A stretch of 64,000 nt of DNA, from the NCBI GenBank assembly GCA_963796195.1, contig CAWCKS010000014.1, positions 248,001 to 312,000 of the forward strand, read 5' to 3'. Of this stretch, positions 9,450 to 21,013 are shown one piece after another; within the stretch, counting starts at the first letter, position 1; each line of letters opens with the position of its first letter. The stretch is from CAWCKS01 sp963796195 (lineage in GTDB: Bacteria > Pseudomonadota > Alphaproteobacteria > Rhizobiales > Xanthobacteraceae). The position numbers were made by a program, and so were the translations under genes. The notes below the pieces were generated by a model. It made no database searches and had not been told where the DNA came from. It saw only the letters and a program-made list of their open reading frames with translations.

Positions 9450-10148
9450 TTAATCGGTGCGATAGCTGCGGCCGCCGTCCCCGAGCCTGAAGTCCGCCAG
9501 GACGGTTTCGCCGGCGACCGCGGTCTGCCCCTCGGACACGAGAGGCTTCGCGCCGTCAGGCAGATAGACGTCGAGCCGCGAGCCGAACCGGATCAGGCCG
9601 AAGCGCTCGCCCGCGGCAAGCGATTGTCCTTCGCGCACGAACGAGACGATGCGACGCGCCACGAGACCCGCGATCTGCACCACGCCGATCCGCCCGCCGG
9701 GCGTTGCAATGACGAGCGAATTGCGCTCGTTGTCCTCACTCGCCTTGTCGAGCTCGGCGTTGATGAATTTGCCTGGCCGGTAGACGATGCGCTCGATGCG
9801 GCCAGCCACGGGGCTGCGATTGACGTGGCAGTTGAACACGCTCATGAAGATCGAGACGCGCGGCAATGGCCGGTCGCCAAGCCCGAGCTCCGGCGGCGGC
9901 GCCGCCTGCACGATCAGCGACACCCGGCCGTCGGCCGGCGCCACCACAATCCCCTCGCCCTGCGGCGTCACCCGTTTCGGATCACGGAAAAACAGCGCGC
10001 ACCACGCGGTGAGCACCGTGCCGATCCAGCCGAGCGGCGACCAGATCCAGAACAGTATCAGGCTCGCCAGCGCAAACGCGCCGATGAACGGATAGCCTTC
10101 CGGATGAATGGGCGGAATCTGCCCGCGAATGGAATCAGCAATCGACAT
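9450..10148 (-). CDS. psd: Phosphatidylserine decarboxylase proenzyme
   Basis: Makes phosphatidylethanolamine from phosphatidylserine. At 232 residues it is the short archaeal/alphaproteobacterial-type Psd. Two hydrophobic stretches near the N-terminus (FIGAFALASLILFWIW, GTVLTAWCALFF) anchor it in the membrane; VSIFMSVFNCHVNRSP is the conserved core. GS in RFGSR (about residues 189-190) is the self-cleavage site where Ser becomes the pyruvoyl group. It starts 65 bp after the ABC exporter gene and is followed by pssA, consistent with one operon. Confidence 0.94.
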   Translation of the reverse strand: MSIADSIRGQIPPIHPEGYPFIGAFALASLILFWIWSPLGWIGTVLTAWCALFFRDPKRVTPQGEGIVVAPADGRVSLIVQAAPPPELGLGDRPLPRVSIFMSVFNCHVNRSPVAGRIERIVYRPGKFINAELDKASEDNERNSLVIATPGGRIGVVQIAGLVARRIVSFVREGQSLAAGERFGLIRFGSRLDVYLPDGAKPLVSEGQTAVAGETVLADFRLGDGGRSYRTD

Positions 10149-10213
10149 CGTAACGTTTCAGGACCTCGTTCGAACGCCGGTCCGGCTTATCACGGCGCGG
10201 GCGAAAGCGACAA

Positions 10214-12215
10214 TCACCCCGCCGCGGTCGGTGTCACAATCGGGACCGCCGTCCGCTCCAGATCATCCGGCGCATCGTCGTCGGCCTCGAGCTCGGGATG
10301 CGGCGCGGCCGTGCTGTCGCCGATCTGCTTGAGCTTCTCGCGCGCGGCCTCGGCCTCGCGCTGGCGGTTCCACATGCTGGCATAAAGCCCGTGCGCCGCC
10401 AGCAGCTGTTGGTGCGTGCCGCGCTCGACGATACGGCCCTGGTCGAGCACGATGATCTCGTCGGCGCCGACGATAGTCGACAGCCGGTGCGCAATCACGA
10501 GCGACGTGCGGTTCTTCGAGATGCGCTCCAGCGCGTCCTGGATCTCCCGCTCGGTGTGGCTGTCGAGCGCCGATGTCGCCTCGTCAAGCAGCAGGATCGG
10601 CGGCGCTTTCAGGATGGTGCGCGCGATCGCGACGCGCTGCTTCTCGCCGCCGGACAGTTTCAGGCCGCGCTCTCCGACCTCGGCCTCGTAGCCCTTCGGC
10701 GCGGCGCGGATGAAGCCGTCGATCTGCGCCGAGCGCGCGGCCTCCTCGACCTCGGCGTCGGTGGCCTCCCAGCGCCCGTAGCGAATATTGTAGCGAATGG
10801 TGTCGTTGAACAGCACGGTATCCTGCGGCACCATGCCGATCGCCGCGCGCAGCGACGATTGCGTGACGTCGCGGATGTCCTGGCCGTCGATCGTGATGCG
10901 CCCGGCGTTGACGTCGTAGAGGCGGAACAGCAGGCGCGACAGCGTCGACTTGCCCGCGCCCGACGGCCCGACCACCGCGACGGTCTTGCCCGCAGGCACT
11001 TCAAAGCTCAGGCCTTTGAGGATCTGCCGCCCCGCTTCATAGGCAAAGTTGACGTTCTCGAAACGGATCGCGCCATTCGTCACCTTCAACTCGGTCGCGC
11101 CTGGCCGATCCTCGATCTCCGGCTTGCGCGAGAGGATCGCGAACATCTTCTCGATGTCGATCACTGCCTGCTTGATCTCGCGATAGACCATGCCCATGAA
11201 GTTCAGCGGCTGGTACAGCTGGATCATCATCGCGTTGACCATCACGAAGTCGCCGACGGAGTTGGTGCCGTTGCGGACGCCGATCGCGCACAGCACCATG
11301 GTCGCCGTCAGCCCGACCGTGAAGATCACCGCCTGCCCGGCATTGAGCACCGCGAGCGAGGTATAGGTCTTGACGCTGGCGCGCTCGTAGCGGTCCATCG
11401 AACGGTCGTAGCGCTGCGCCTCGCGCGCTTCCGCGCTGAAATATTTCACCGTCTCGTAGTTGAGCAGCGAGTTCGATCGCCTTGGTGTTGGCCTCGGTGT
11501 CGGACTCGTTCATGCGGCGGCGGATGTCGATCCGCCACTCGGTCGCGATGTAGGTGTAGTACATGTAGACCACGACGACGAACACCGTGGCCAGCACGTA
11601 GCGCCAGTCGAAATAGTAGAACAGCACGCCCGCGACCATCGCGACCTCGACGACGGTCGGGACCAGCTGCAGGATCACCATGCGCACCATGGTCTCGATG
11701 CCGGTGCGGCCGCGCTCGAGAATGCGCGTCAGACCACCGGTCTTGCGCTCGAGGTGGAAGCGCAGCGACAGCTCGTGCATGTGCACGAAGGTAAGGAAAG
11801 CAAGCCGCCGCACCGCGTGCATCGCGACCTTGGCGAACACGCCGTCGCGCCATTGTTGCAGCACGCCCATCAAGACGCGCGCGACGCCGTAGGTCAACGT
11901 TAAGAGGATCGGAGAGACGATCACCCAGGCGAGCCAGTTGTCCGGTGCGACCGGCGCACTGCCGTGGCCGGTCAGCGCATCGACCGCCCACTTGTAGGTG
12001 AACGGCACGATCAGCGTGATGATCTTCGCGGCCAGCAGGATGACCATCGAGTAGACCACGCGCATCTTCAGGTCGGCGCGATCGGACGGCCAGATGTAGG
12101 GCCACAGACGCGTCAGCGCCTTGAGCAGCGAGCCGCGGTCGCCGGAGATTTCAGCTGATGACGGCGCGGCCGCGGTTCGGTGGTGATGGTGGGCCGCGGA
12201 ATGGATGTTGGTCAT
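10214..12215 (-). CDS. ATM1/HMT1-type ABC exporter (fused permease-ATPase), with one internal frameshift
   Basis: Half-size ABC transporter of the ATM1 family, which exports glutathione-linked sulfur or metal conjugates across the inner membrane. The N-terminus is His-rich (AAHHHHR). The permease half contains RFHLERKTGGLTRILERG and NESDTEANTKAIE, both hallmarks of ATM1. The ATPase half contains Walker A GPSGAGKST, the LSGGEKQRVAIAR signature, Walker B ILLLDEATSALD and the H-loop VIAHRLST. The frame breaks at about 11472, where removing a duplicated base restores AIDSLLNYETVKYFSAEAREA. Combined length about 667 residues. It is transcribed ahead of psd and pssA, with the LOG gene divergent. 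Confidence 0.9.
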
Positions 12216-12439
12216 TCGAAACTAGCGGTTGATCCTCGCCTCATGGCGCATGGTGCGATGTTGTTCTCATTGCTTGCGAAACGCGCGCACGGCAGTTCCC
12301 ATATAGATAGTTTTGTCCGGTTTCGCACCCTCCGCGCCCTTATCTTTTTCTTCATGGGCTGTTGTGAAGATGACCGCACCGCAAAAGCACTGCGGCCGCG
12401 GCCTTGACCCCTCCTTATTGCAATGCCACATCGCCAGCT

Positions 12440-13034
12440 ATGAATGACATTAAACGAATCTGCGTCTACTGCGGCTCAGGACCCGGCACGAACCCGAAAT
12501 TCATCAAAGCGGCGACCGCCTTCGGTAAAATCCTCGCAAGCAACAGCATCGGCCTCGTCTATGGCGGCGGCACCATCGGACTGATGGGCGCGATCGCCGA
12601 ATTCAGTGATCGATCACGGCGGACAGGTGATCGGGGTGATCCCCGACTTCCTCGCCGCGCGCGAGATCGCCAAGCGCGACGCCACCGAGCTTGTCGTGAC
12701 CAACGACATGCACGAGCGCAAGCGCATCATGTTCGAGCGCTCCGACGCGTTCGTCGCGCTGCCCGGCGGCCTCGGCACGCTGGAAGAGCTGACCGAGCAA
12801 CTGACCTGGTCGCAGCTCGGCCGTCACAGGAAGCCGATCCTGCTCGCCAACATCGATGCCTTCTGGGATCCGCTGCTCGCCCTGATCGCGCACATGCGCG
12901 AGCTCGCCTTCGTGCGCGAGGGACTCGAGGTCGATCTGCTCACCGCCGACTGCGTCGAGGATATCCTGCCAAAGCTGCGCCAGGCGGCGAAGATCGTACA
13001 GCCCGAACCCGAGATCGCGCCGGCGCGGCTGTGA
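12440..13034 (+). CDS. LOG-family nucleoside 5'-monophosphate phosphoribohydrolase, frameshifted
   Basis: Cytosolic lysine-decarboxylase-like (TIGR00730/LOG) protein that cleaves the ribose-phosphate from nucleotide monophosphates, including cytokinin precursors in plant-associated species. The N-terminus reads MNDIKRICVYCGSGPG, then LVYGGGTIGLMGAIA. At about 12602 a duplicated base (GAATTC for GAATC) shifts the frame, and the next frame continues SVIDHGGQVIGVIPDFL, MHERKRIMFERSDAFVALPG and the nucleotide-binding PGGLGTLEE motif to a stop at 13034. The rebuilt length of about 198 residues is normal. It is divergent from the ABC exporter across 224 bp. Confidence 0.88.
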
Positions 13035-13060
13035 TTGCTTTCGGCACCATGTTCTTCGCC

Positions 13061-13140
13061 ATTGCGAGCGAAGCGAAGCAATCCAGGAGTCACAACACTC
13101 CGCCCTGGATTGCTTCGGCGCTACGCGCCTCGCAATGACG
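13061..13140. repeat. Intergenic palindromic repeat, family A
   Basis: An imperfect inverted repeat: the left arm begins ATTGCGAGCGAAGCGAAGCA and continues to CCAGG; the right arm runs from CCTGGATTGCTTCGGCG to CGCCTCGCAATGACG, with about 15 bp between. Arms of this type recur in Bradyrhizobium-group genomes between genes. It lies between the convergent LOG and cimA genes and would form a long hairpin in both transcripts, so it may also act as a terminator. Confidence 0.8.
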
Positions 13141-13146
13141 AACTAA

Positions 13147-14747
13147 TCAGGCCGGCGCGTTCGACTTGACGAGCTTGTAGACGACCGAATCCATCAGCGC
13201 CTGGAACGAGGCGTCGATGATATTCGGCGAGACGCCGATCGTGGTCCAGCGCTCGCCGTTCTCGTCCTCGCTCTCGATCAACACCCGCGTCACAGCCTCG
13301 GTGCCGCCATTGAGGATACGGACGCGATAGTCGGTCAACCGCAGGCCCTCGATGTATTTCTGGTACTTGCCGAGGTCCTTGCGCAGTGCGACGTCGAGCG
13401 CGTTAACCGGGCCGTTGCCCTCGCCGGCCGAGATCAGCATCTCGCCGGCGACGTTGACCTTGACGACCGCCATCGCCACCGTGACGCGCTGGCCGATCGC
13501 GTTGTAGCGCTGCTCGACATTGACGTCGAACTGCTCGACGCGAAAATACTCCGGCACCGCGCCGAGCGTGCGCCGCGCCAAAAGTTCAAACGACGCATCC
13601 GCCGACTCGTAGGCGAAGCCGGCCGCCTCGCGCTCCTTCACCTCGTCGAGCAGGCGCGCGAGCTTTGGATCATCTTTGCGAAACGGGATACCGGCGCGTT
13701 CGAGCTCGGACAGCACGTTGGAGCGGCCGGCCTGGTCGGACACCAGAATCTTGCGGTGATTGCCGACCTTTTCCGGCTCGACGTGTTCGTAGGTCGCGGG
13801 ATCCTTCAGCATGGCTGAGGCATGAATGCCGGCCTTGGTGGTGAAGGCGCTTTCGCCGACGTAAGGAGCATGACGGTCCGGTGCGCGATTGAGCATGTCG
13901 TCGAGCGCGCGTGAGACATGGACCAGCGACGCCAGTTTCTCTTCGGAGACGCCAATGTCGAAACGCTTCGGCAAATTCTTTCTTCAGTCTTCAGCGTCGG
14001 GATCAGCGAGCAGAGATTGGCATTGCCGCAGCGCTCGCCGAGCCCGTTGAGCGTACCCTGGATTTGGCGAACGCCGGCGCGCACCGCGGCCAGCGAGTTG
14101 GCGACCGCTTGCTCGGTGTCGTTATGCGCGTGGATGCCGAGATTTTCGCCCGGCACGTGCTTGACGACCTCGCGGACGATCTCCTCGACCTCGTACGGCA
14201 TGGTGCCGCCATTGGTGTCGCACAGCACGACCCAGCGTGCGCCGGCATCGTAAGCCGCCTTTGCGCACGCCAGGGCATATTGCGGGTTCGCCTTGTAGCC
14301 GTCGAAAAAATGTTCGCAGTCGACCAGCGCCTCACGGCCTTTGGCCTTCGCAGCCGCAACGCTGTCGCTGATCGAGGCGAGGTTTTCCTCGTTGGTGGTC
14401 TCCAGCGCGACGCGAACGTGATAGTCCCACGACTTCGCGACAAAGCAGATCGCGTCGGCTCTGGCGTCGAGCAGGCCGGCAAGACCGGGATCGTTCGAGG
14501 CCGAACGGCCCGGCCTGCGTGTCATGCCGAACGCGGTGAAAGCCGCGTGCGACAGTTTCGGACGCTCGGCGAAGAATTCCGTGTCGGTCGGGTTGGCGCC
14601 GGGATAGCCGCCCTCGATGTAGTCGAGGCCGAGCTCATCGAGCATGCCGGCGATGACCTGCTTGTCGTGCACGGTGAAGTCGACGCCGTTCATCTGCGCG
14701 CCATCGCGCAACGTCGTATCGAACAGATAAAGGCGCTCGCGGCTCAT
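13147..14747 (-). CDS. cimA: (R)-citramalate synthase / 2-isopropylmalate synthase family, frameshifted
   Basis: Condenses an acyl-CoA with a 2-oxo acid. The domain order fits TIGR00977 citramalate synthase (isoleucine route): a DRE-TIM HMGL-like barrel with LFDTTLRDGAQMNGVDF at the N-terminus, LCDTNGGTMPYEVEEI, GIHAHNDTEQAVANSLAAV and GLGERCGNANLCSLIPTL, then a linker and a C-terminal LeuA dimer domain (YRVRILNGGTEAVTRVLIES). The frame changes at about 13973-13980 by one missing base, between SLIPTLKT and KRFDIGVSEEKLASL. The start at 14747 overlaps the GNAT stop by 4 bp (ATGA), so translation is probably coupled. Rebuilt length about 533 residues. Confidence 0.87.
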
Positions 14748-15244
14748 GTCGGTTTCCTCAAGTGTTCGAGCGTCTTGGTCATGGTGGTGTTGGCGAGCCA
14801 TTCGTCGCCGATCGGTATAGAGTTGCGCTGCTGCGCGACATAGCCGCGATGCGAGAAGAACGGCTGCGCGGTGTCGCTGACGTCAGCAGACAGTTTCTTG
14901 GCGCCACGCGAGCTGGCAAGTCTTTCGAGTGCATCGATCAGCGAGGTCGCAACGCCCTGCCCGACCGCTTCCGGATGCACATAGAGCATGTCGATGTGAT
15001 CGGCGCCTTTCAGCGAGGCGAAGCCGACCGAGGATTTGCCGAGCGTCGCGATTAGCGTGAGCTGGGAGGCGAGGCGCCGCGCCAGTTCGTCCTCGTCCGG
15101 GAACGACGCGATCCAGGCGTCCTGCTGCGACTGGGTGTAGTCGTCGCCGGTCAGCTCGGCGATGCTCGCTTCCCCAATCGCCGCACAAATGGGCGCGTCG
15201 GACGGCAGATACGGCCTCAGCGCCGGTTTCAGATGCGTTGCCAT
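14744..15244 (-). CDS. GNAT-family N-acetyltransferase
   Basis: Acetyl-CoA dependent acyltransferase of unknown substrate, 166 residues. The GNAT core is visible: LRPYLPSDAPICAAIGE at the N-terminus, HIDMLYVHPEAVGQGVATSL (beta4 and the Q/R-x-x-G-x-G/A acetyl-CoA loop, here EAVGQGVA), and a C-terminal FFSHRGYVAQQRN typical of the family. ATG at 15244 is preferred over the TTG at 15262 because it follows the small ORF stop by 4 bp. The 4-bp overlap with cimA on the other side makes a tight cysS / small ORF / GNAT / cimA chain. Confidence 0.85.
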   Translation of the reverse strand: MATHLKPALRPYLPSDAPICAAIGEASIAELTGDDYTQSQQDAWIASFPDEDELARRLASQLTLIATLGKSSVGFASLKGADHIDMLYVHPEAVGQGVATSLIDALERLASSRGAKKLSADVSDTAQPFFSHRGYVAQQRNSIPIGDEWLANTTMTKTLEHLRKPT

Positions 15245-15248
15245 GGCC

Positions 15249-15361
15249 TCACCAGTACCCAAACCACTTCAGCGCCAACGCAATGGCCGCGGCGATCACG
15301 AGCACCTTCAGTGCGATGTAGTACAGCCAGTGCCGCGGAAACGGCGTGTCGGGTTTGTCGA

Positions 15362-15365
<4 letters not shown>
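15249..15365 (-). CDS. 38-residue single-TM small membrane protein
   Basis: The short ORF begins MIDKPDTPFPRHWLYY, continues into the hydrophobic helix IALKVLVIAAAIALALKWF and ends GYW. Its ATG overlaps the cysS stop codon (ATGA), the upstream bases GGGAGG provide a ribosome-binding site, and the GNAT start lies 4 bp after its stop. This packing, plus positive residues before a clean helix, argues that it is translated. No function is recognised; it is a candidate conserved small membrane protein linked to cysS. Confidence 0.6.
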
Positions 15366-16821
<1,456 letters not shown>

Positions 16822-17100
16822 CGGTCTCGCCCTCAGGCGGCTCGCATAAATGAAACGATCCGCGCTCCGGCTGGCCGGGCGTCCAGTTATCTCAGGTTTT
16901 GAGAAAAAGACGGCCTAGCCAGCGAATCGCTAGCTGATAATCTCGCGGCAAATGCCACAAATTGAAGAACGGCACGTCATGGCCGCACCATTCCGACATC
17001 CGAATGATTTCGTCAAGTCCGGGAACCTTGGTTAATCATTTTTAACGGCCTTGCGGGTAATTGGATTGGGCACCTCCCGCTTCGCCCGGTCCTGCCCATC

Positions 17101-17409
17101 ATGCGTGCTCTCGTTCGCCTCGCCGCCGCGGTCGCCATCTTGACCACCACGTCCGCGTTCGCCGACAGCCGCATTTTCATCATCGCCAATGAATCGGACG
17201 GCTATGGCATCGACCAGTGCCTGGCCAGGGGCGAGCGCTGCGGCGCGCCGATGGCCAATGCCTATTGCCAACAGCGCGATTTCTCGGCCGCAGCGGCGTT
17301 CCGCAAGATCGACCCGGACGAGATCACCGGCGCGGTTCCCGAGGGAAATACGCGCAAATGCACGGGATTAGGCTGCGCCGAGTACGTTGCGATCACCTGC
17401 CAGCGATAA
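17101..17409 (+). CDS. Small secreted cysteine-rich protein, unknown function
   Basis: 102 residues with a signal peptide (MRALVRLAAAVAILTTTSAFA-DS). The mature part has about six Cys (in DQCLARGERCG, AYCQQRD, RKCTGLGCAEYV and ITCQR), suggesting disulfides in the periplasm. No known domain is recognised. It is followed 95 bp later by the DUF2865 gene on the same strand, also exported, and the pair may be transcribed together. Confidence 0.72.
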   Translation: MRALVRLAAAVAILTTTSAFADSRIFIIANESDGYGIDQCLARGERCGAPMANAYCQQRDFSAAAAFRKIDPDEITGAVPEGNTRKCTGLGCAEYVAITCQR

Positions 17410-17504
17410 GCCCTTTCACGTTATCCTCATCGCCACGGCCGCGCCGTGGAAACGACGTGACCTTGCCGCAGGAAGCCTGTAAGGGAGGCCCCTGCGGCAG
17501 GACA

Positions 17505-18680
17505 ATGCACAATCTTCAGCCATCTTCGCTCTCTCGCGCCCGCTGTGCGCTTTTCACCGCTGTCGCGCTCTGCGCGCTGGCGGCGCTCGGCTCGCTTGCG
17601 GCGGCGCAAACGATGCCTCCTTCCGAGCAGCCGCCTGGCACAACGGGTCCGGGTGGCGGAGCGCCGCAAGGCAATCCGATGTGCCAGCGGCTCGAGGGAC
17701 AACTCGCGCTGATCGACCGCGGCGGCGATCCGGCCAAGGCCGATCAGATCCGGCGCTATGAGGATGCAGCGGCCAAGCAGCAAGGCGAACTCGACCGCGT
17801 CACCGCGCAGGCCAAGCGCATGGGCTGCGACAGCTCCGGCTTCTTCTCGCTGTTCAACGGCAACTCCGCGCAGTGCGGTCCGGTCAACAACCAGATCCAG
17901 CAGATGCGCGGCAATCTCGACCAGATCAACAATGGCCTCGCGCAGTTGCGCGGCGGCGGCAACGCCGAGCGTGACAACCAGCGGCGCAGCGTACTAACCG
18001 CGCTGGCGCAGAACAATTGCGGCCCGCAGTATGTGAATGCGGCGCGCGCTGCTGCGCAAGGCGGCGGCTTCTTCAACGACCTGTTCGGTAACACCAACCC
18101 GCAAGGCGCCCCCGACATGGGTCCGCCGTCGTCGACATACAAAACCGTCTGCGTCCGCACCTGCGACGGCTTCTATTTCCCGGTTTCCTACGCGACGGTG
18201 CCGAGCCGCTTCCCCGACGACGAGCGCGCCTGCAAGCAGCTCTGCCCCGCGGCCGAGGCTGCGCTGTACGCGTTCCGCTACCCTGGCGAAGACATCAACC
18301 AGGCGGTCTCGATCTCGGGCCAACCCTATACGGCCCTGCCGAACGCGTTCAAATACCGTCAGGAGTTCAATCCGTCGTGCTCCTGCAAGGCAACCGGCCA
18401 GAGCTGGGCCGATGCGCTGAAGCAGATCGACGAGCGCGCTTCGGCCGCCGAGAACGGCGACATCATCGTCACCGACGAGAACGCCAAAAAGATGATGCAA
18501 CCGCGCGACGCGCAGGGTCGTCCGGTCAAGCAGACGTCAAAGGGCACACCAACCGCCGCGCAGAATGCGAAGAATGCGCCGGCTCAAGCCGCTGCTCCCG
18601 CGACGACATCGCCACCGGCGAAGGACGGCAGCGACAAGCCGATCCGCACGGTCGGCCCGACTTTTATTCCCGCGAAGTAA
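17505..18680 (+). CDS. Exported DUF2865 domain protein
   Basis: Unknown-function protein of about 391 residues. The signal sequence lies in SLSRARCALFTAVALCALAALGSLAAAQ. A Gln/Arg-rich, probably coiled-coil middle (QQGELDRVTAQAKRMGCD; NNQIQQMRGNLDQINN) is followed by the DUF2865 core TVCVRTCDGFYFPVSYATVP, DERACKQLCPAAEAALYAFR and FNPSCSCKATGQSW, with paired cysteines. The tail is Ala/Pro/Lys-rich. The ATG at 17505 was chosen over longer in-frame starts because it precedes the signal peptide and has AGGA upstream. Such proteins are common in Hyphomicrobiales; a cell-envelope role is inference. Confidence 0.82.
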   Translation: MHNLQPSSLSRARCALFTAVALCALAALGSLAAAQTMPPSEQPPGTTGPGGGAPQGNPMCQRLEGQLALIDRGGDPAKADQIRRYEDAAAKQQGELDRVTAQAKRMGCDSSGFFSLFNGNSAQCGPVNNQIQQMRGNLDQINNGLAQLRGGGNAERDNQRRSVLTALAQNNCGPQYVNAARAAAQGGGFFNDLFGNTNPQGAPDMGPPSSTYKTVCVRTCDGFYFPVSYATVPSRFPDDERACKQLCPAAEAALYAFRYPGEDINQAVSISGQPYTALPNAFKYRQEFNPSCSCKATGQSWADALKQIDERASAAENGDIIVTDENAKKMMQPRDAQGRPVKQTSKGTPTAAQNAKNAPAQAAAPATTSPPAKDGSDKPIRTVGPTFIPAK

Positions 18681-18687
18681 TCGTTGT

Positions 18688-18796
18688 GTCGTCGTTGCCG
18701 GACTTGATCCAGCAATCCATCCTTGAAAGATGGATACGCGGGTCATAGGCAAGCGAAGCGACGCCGTTCTTCGAACAGCTATCCCCGCGTATGACG
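18688..18796. repeat. Intergenic palindromic repeat, family B
   Basis: Begins GTCGTCGTTGCCGGACTTGA and includes CCAGCAATCCATC, GATGGATACGCGGGTCA and the closing CCCCGCGTATGACG. It matches the style of a dispersed Bradyrhizobium-group element with a GATGGATxCGCGGGTC core and GTATGACG end. It fills the space between the DUF2865 gene and the convergent nadE. Confidence 0.75.
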
Positions 18797-18825
18797 ATAG
18801 AGTTCGTTGCAGCAGTTTTCCTCGC

Positions 18826-20581
18826 CTACACGTCCACGTCCGCCGCCGACGCTCGCGACATTTTGCTAACCAAGCTGTCGTCCGGCGCGGGCAACGGCTT
18901 GCCGTCGTCGCGGAAGCGGTTGGTGATCGGATAGCGGCGGTCGCGGCCGAAACTCCGGCGCGTCACCTTGACGCCGGGAGCCGCCTGCCGCCGCTTGTAT
19001 TCGGCGAGGTTGAGCAGGCGGTCGACGCGGATCACGGTGTCGCGGTCATACCCTTCGGCGATGATCGAGGACAGCGACCGCTCCTCTTCGACGAGACGCT
19101 CGAGGACGGCGTCGAGCACGTCGTAAGGCGGCAGCGAATCCTGGTCGGCCTGGTTTTCACGCAACTCCGCCGTCGGCGGCCGCGTGATGATGTTTGGCGG
19201 GATGACGATGCCATCGGGCCCCAGCACGCCGTCGGGCTTCCAGCGATTGCGCAAGTCCGCGAGGCGAAACACCTCGGTCTTGTACAGATCCTTGATCGGG
19301 TTGAAGCCGCCATTCATGTCGCCATAGAGCGTGGCGTAGCCGACCGAGACTTCGGATTTGTTGCCGGTGGTCACCACCATCAGGTTGAACTTGTTCGACA
19401 GAGCCATCAGCAGAACGCCGCGCACGCGCGCCTGGATGTTCTCTTCAGTGATGTCGCGCGCCCGCCCCTCGAACGCGTTCGCAAGCGACGCCTCGACGCC
19501 GTGGACGGCATCGGCGATCGGCAGCACCTCGTAGCGAAAGCCGAGATTGTTGGCGAGCGCGGCTGCGTCGTCGATCGAAGTCTGTGAGGTGAAGCGGAAC
19601 GGCAGCATGACGCCGCGCACACGGTTGGCGCCGAGCGCATCGACCGCAATCGCCGCGCACAGAGCGGAGTCGATGCCGCCGGAGATACCAAGCAGCACGC
19701 CGGGAAAACGGTTCTTCTCGACATAGTCGCGCAGGCCTAGCACGCAGGCCGCATAGTCGGCCTCATCGCCGCTCACCACACGCGCCACCGGCCCCTGGCA
19801 GCGCCAGCCTGTTGCTGTGCGCGTCCACGGCACGGTGACGATGCTTTCCTCGAACGCCGGCAACTGCAGCGCCAGCGAGCGATCGGCATTCAACGCAAAC
19901 GATGCCCCGTCGAACACCAATTCATCCTGGCCGCCGACCTGGTTGACGTAGACCAGCGGCAGCCCGCTCTCGGTCACCCGCGCGACCGCGACGTTCATGC
20001 GCACGTCTTCCTTGTCGCGCCAGTATGGCGAACCGTTCGGCACGATCAGGATTTCCGCGCCGGTCTCGTGCAGGCACTCGACGATGTTCTCGTACTCCGG
20101 CAACTCGTGGCTCCAGATGTCCTCGCAGATCGGCACGCCGATGCGGATGCCGCGCAGCGTCATCGGACCCGAGATCGGCCCCCGCGCAAATACGCGCTTC
20201 TCGTCGAACACGCCGTAGTTCGGCAGGTTGACCTTGAAACGCAGCGCCGCGATCCGACCTGCATCGAGCAGCGCGCAGGCGTTGTGCAGCTTGCCATCGT
20301 CGACCCACAGCGTGCCGATCAGCACGGCCGGTCCGCCATCGGCGGTGTCGCGCGCAAGCTGTTCGGTCGCCGCCCGGCAAGCGGCCTGGAACGCCGGCTT
20401 GAGCACCGAGATCCTCGGGCGGATAGCCGGCGAGGAACAGTTCGGAAAATACCACGAGATCGGCGCCATCTTTGGCGGCCCGGGTACGCGCGGCGCGCGC
20501 CCTCGCCAGGTTGCCGGCCACATCACCCATGATCGGGTTGAGCTGGGCCATGGTGATGGTCAAACGGTCGGCGGCGGCCAT
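18826..20581 (-). CDS. nadE: Glutamine-dependent NAD+ synthetase, frameshift near the N-terminus
   Basis: Last step of NAD synthesis: amidation of nicotinate adenine dinucleotide with ammonia from glutamine. An N-terminal nitrilase-type glutaminase domain (MAQLNPIMGDVAGNLARA, VVFSELFLAGYPPEDL, VPICEDIWSHELPEYE with the Cys nucleophile) is joined to a C-terminal synthetase with the PP-loop LLGISGGIDSALCAAIAVDA and VVTTGNKSEVSVGYATLYGD. At about 20406 a duplicated base separates PPEDL from VLKPAFQAACRAATEQLA; removing it gives one protein of about 585 residues. A damaged nadE would be expected to be lethal, so a sequencing error is likely. Confidence 0.92.
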
Positions 20582-20659
20582 TTGATTATCTCTGTTTTGA
20601 GCATAAGCCTAATATGGACCTATCGGGCAGCGCCCGCAACTGCGGTAACGCAGGTCAGA

Positions 20660-21013
20660 TCAGAGCAGACCGATGCGCTCGGCGAGCGCGAACAGCCAGG
20701 TCGCGCCGGCAATGACGACGGCAGCGAGCACTGCCGCCGACCCCATGTCCTTGACGTCGCGAATTTGCGGATCGATCTCGCGGGTCAGCCGGTCGGAGAG
20801 TTTTTCGATCGCGGTGTTGAGCAGTTCCACTGCGATCAGCAGCAGCACGACGACAACAAGCTCAAGGCGGCGCACGGCCGTGGTGCCGACGATGAAAGCC
20901 AGCGGAATGGCGAGCAGCAGCGCAACAAGCTCCTCGCGGATGGCCTGTTCCGAACGGAGCGCAAACTTAAGTCCGTTCCAGCTGTTAATGGTGGCGAGGT
21001 AGAGTCGTTTCAA
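20660..21013 (-). CDS. dgkA: Diacylglycerol kinase (DgkA type)
   Basis: Small integral membrane kinase of 117 residues that recycles diacylglycerol to phosphatidic acid. Three hydrophobic helices and the family signature VELLNTAIEKLSDRLTREI (Glu-Leu-Leu-Asn-Thr-Ala-Ile-Glu) are present, with KDMGSAAVLAAVVIAG before the last helix. Its start overlaps the DAHP synthase stop by 4 bp, so it is translated as the second gene of that unit. Only membrane-phospholipid turnover can be assigned. Confidence 0.93.
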   Translation of the reverse strand: MKRLYLATINSWNGLKFALRSEQAIREELVALLLAIPLAFIVGTTAVRRLELVVVVLLLIAVELLNTAIEKLSDRLTREIDPQIRDVKDMGSAAVLAAVVIAGATWLFALAERIGLL

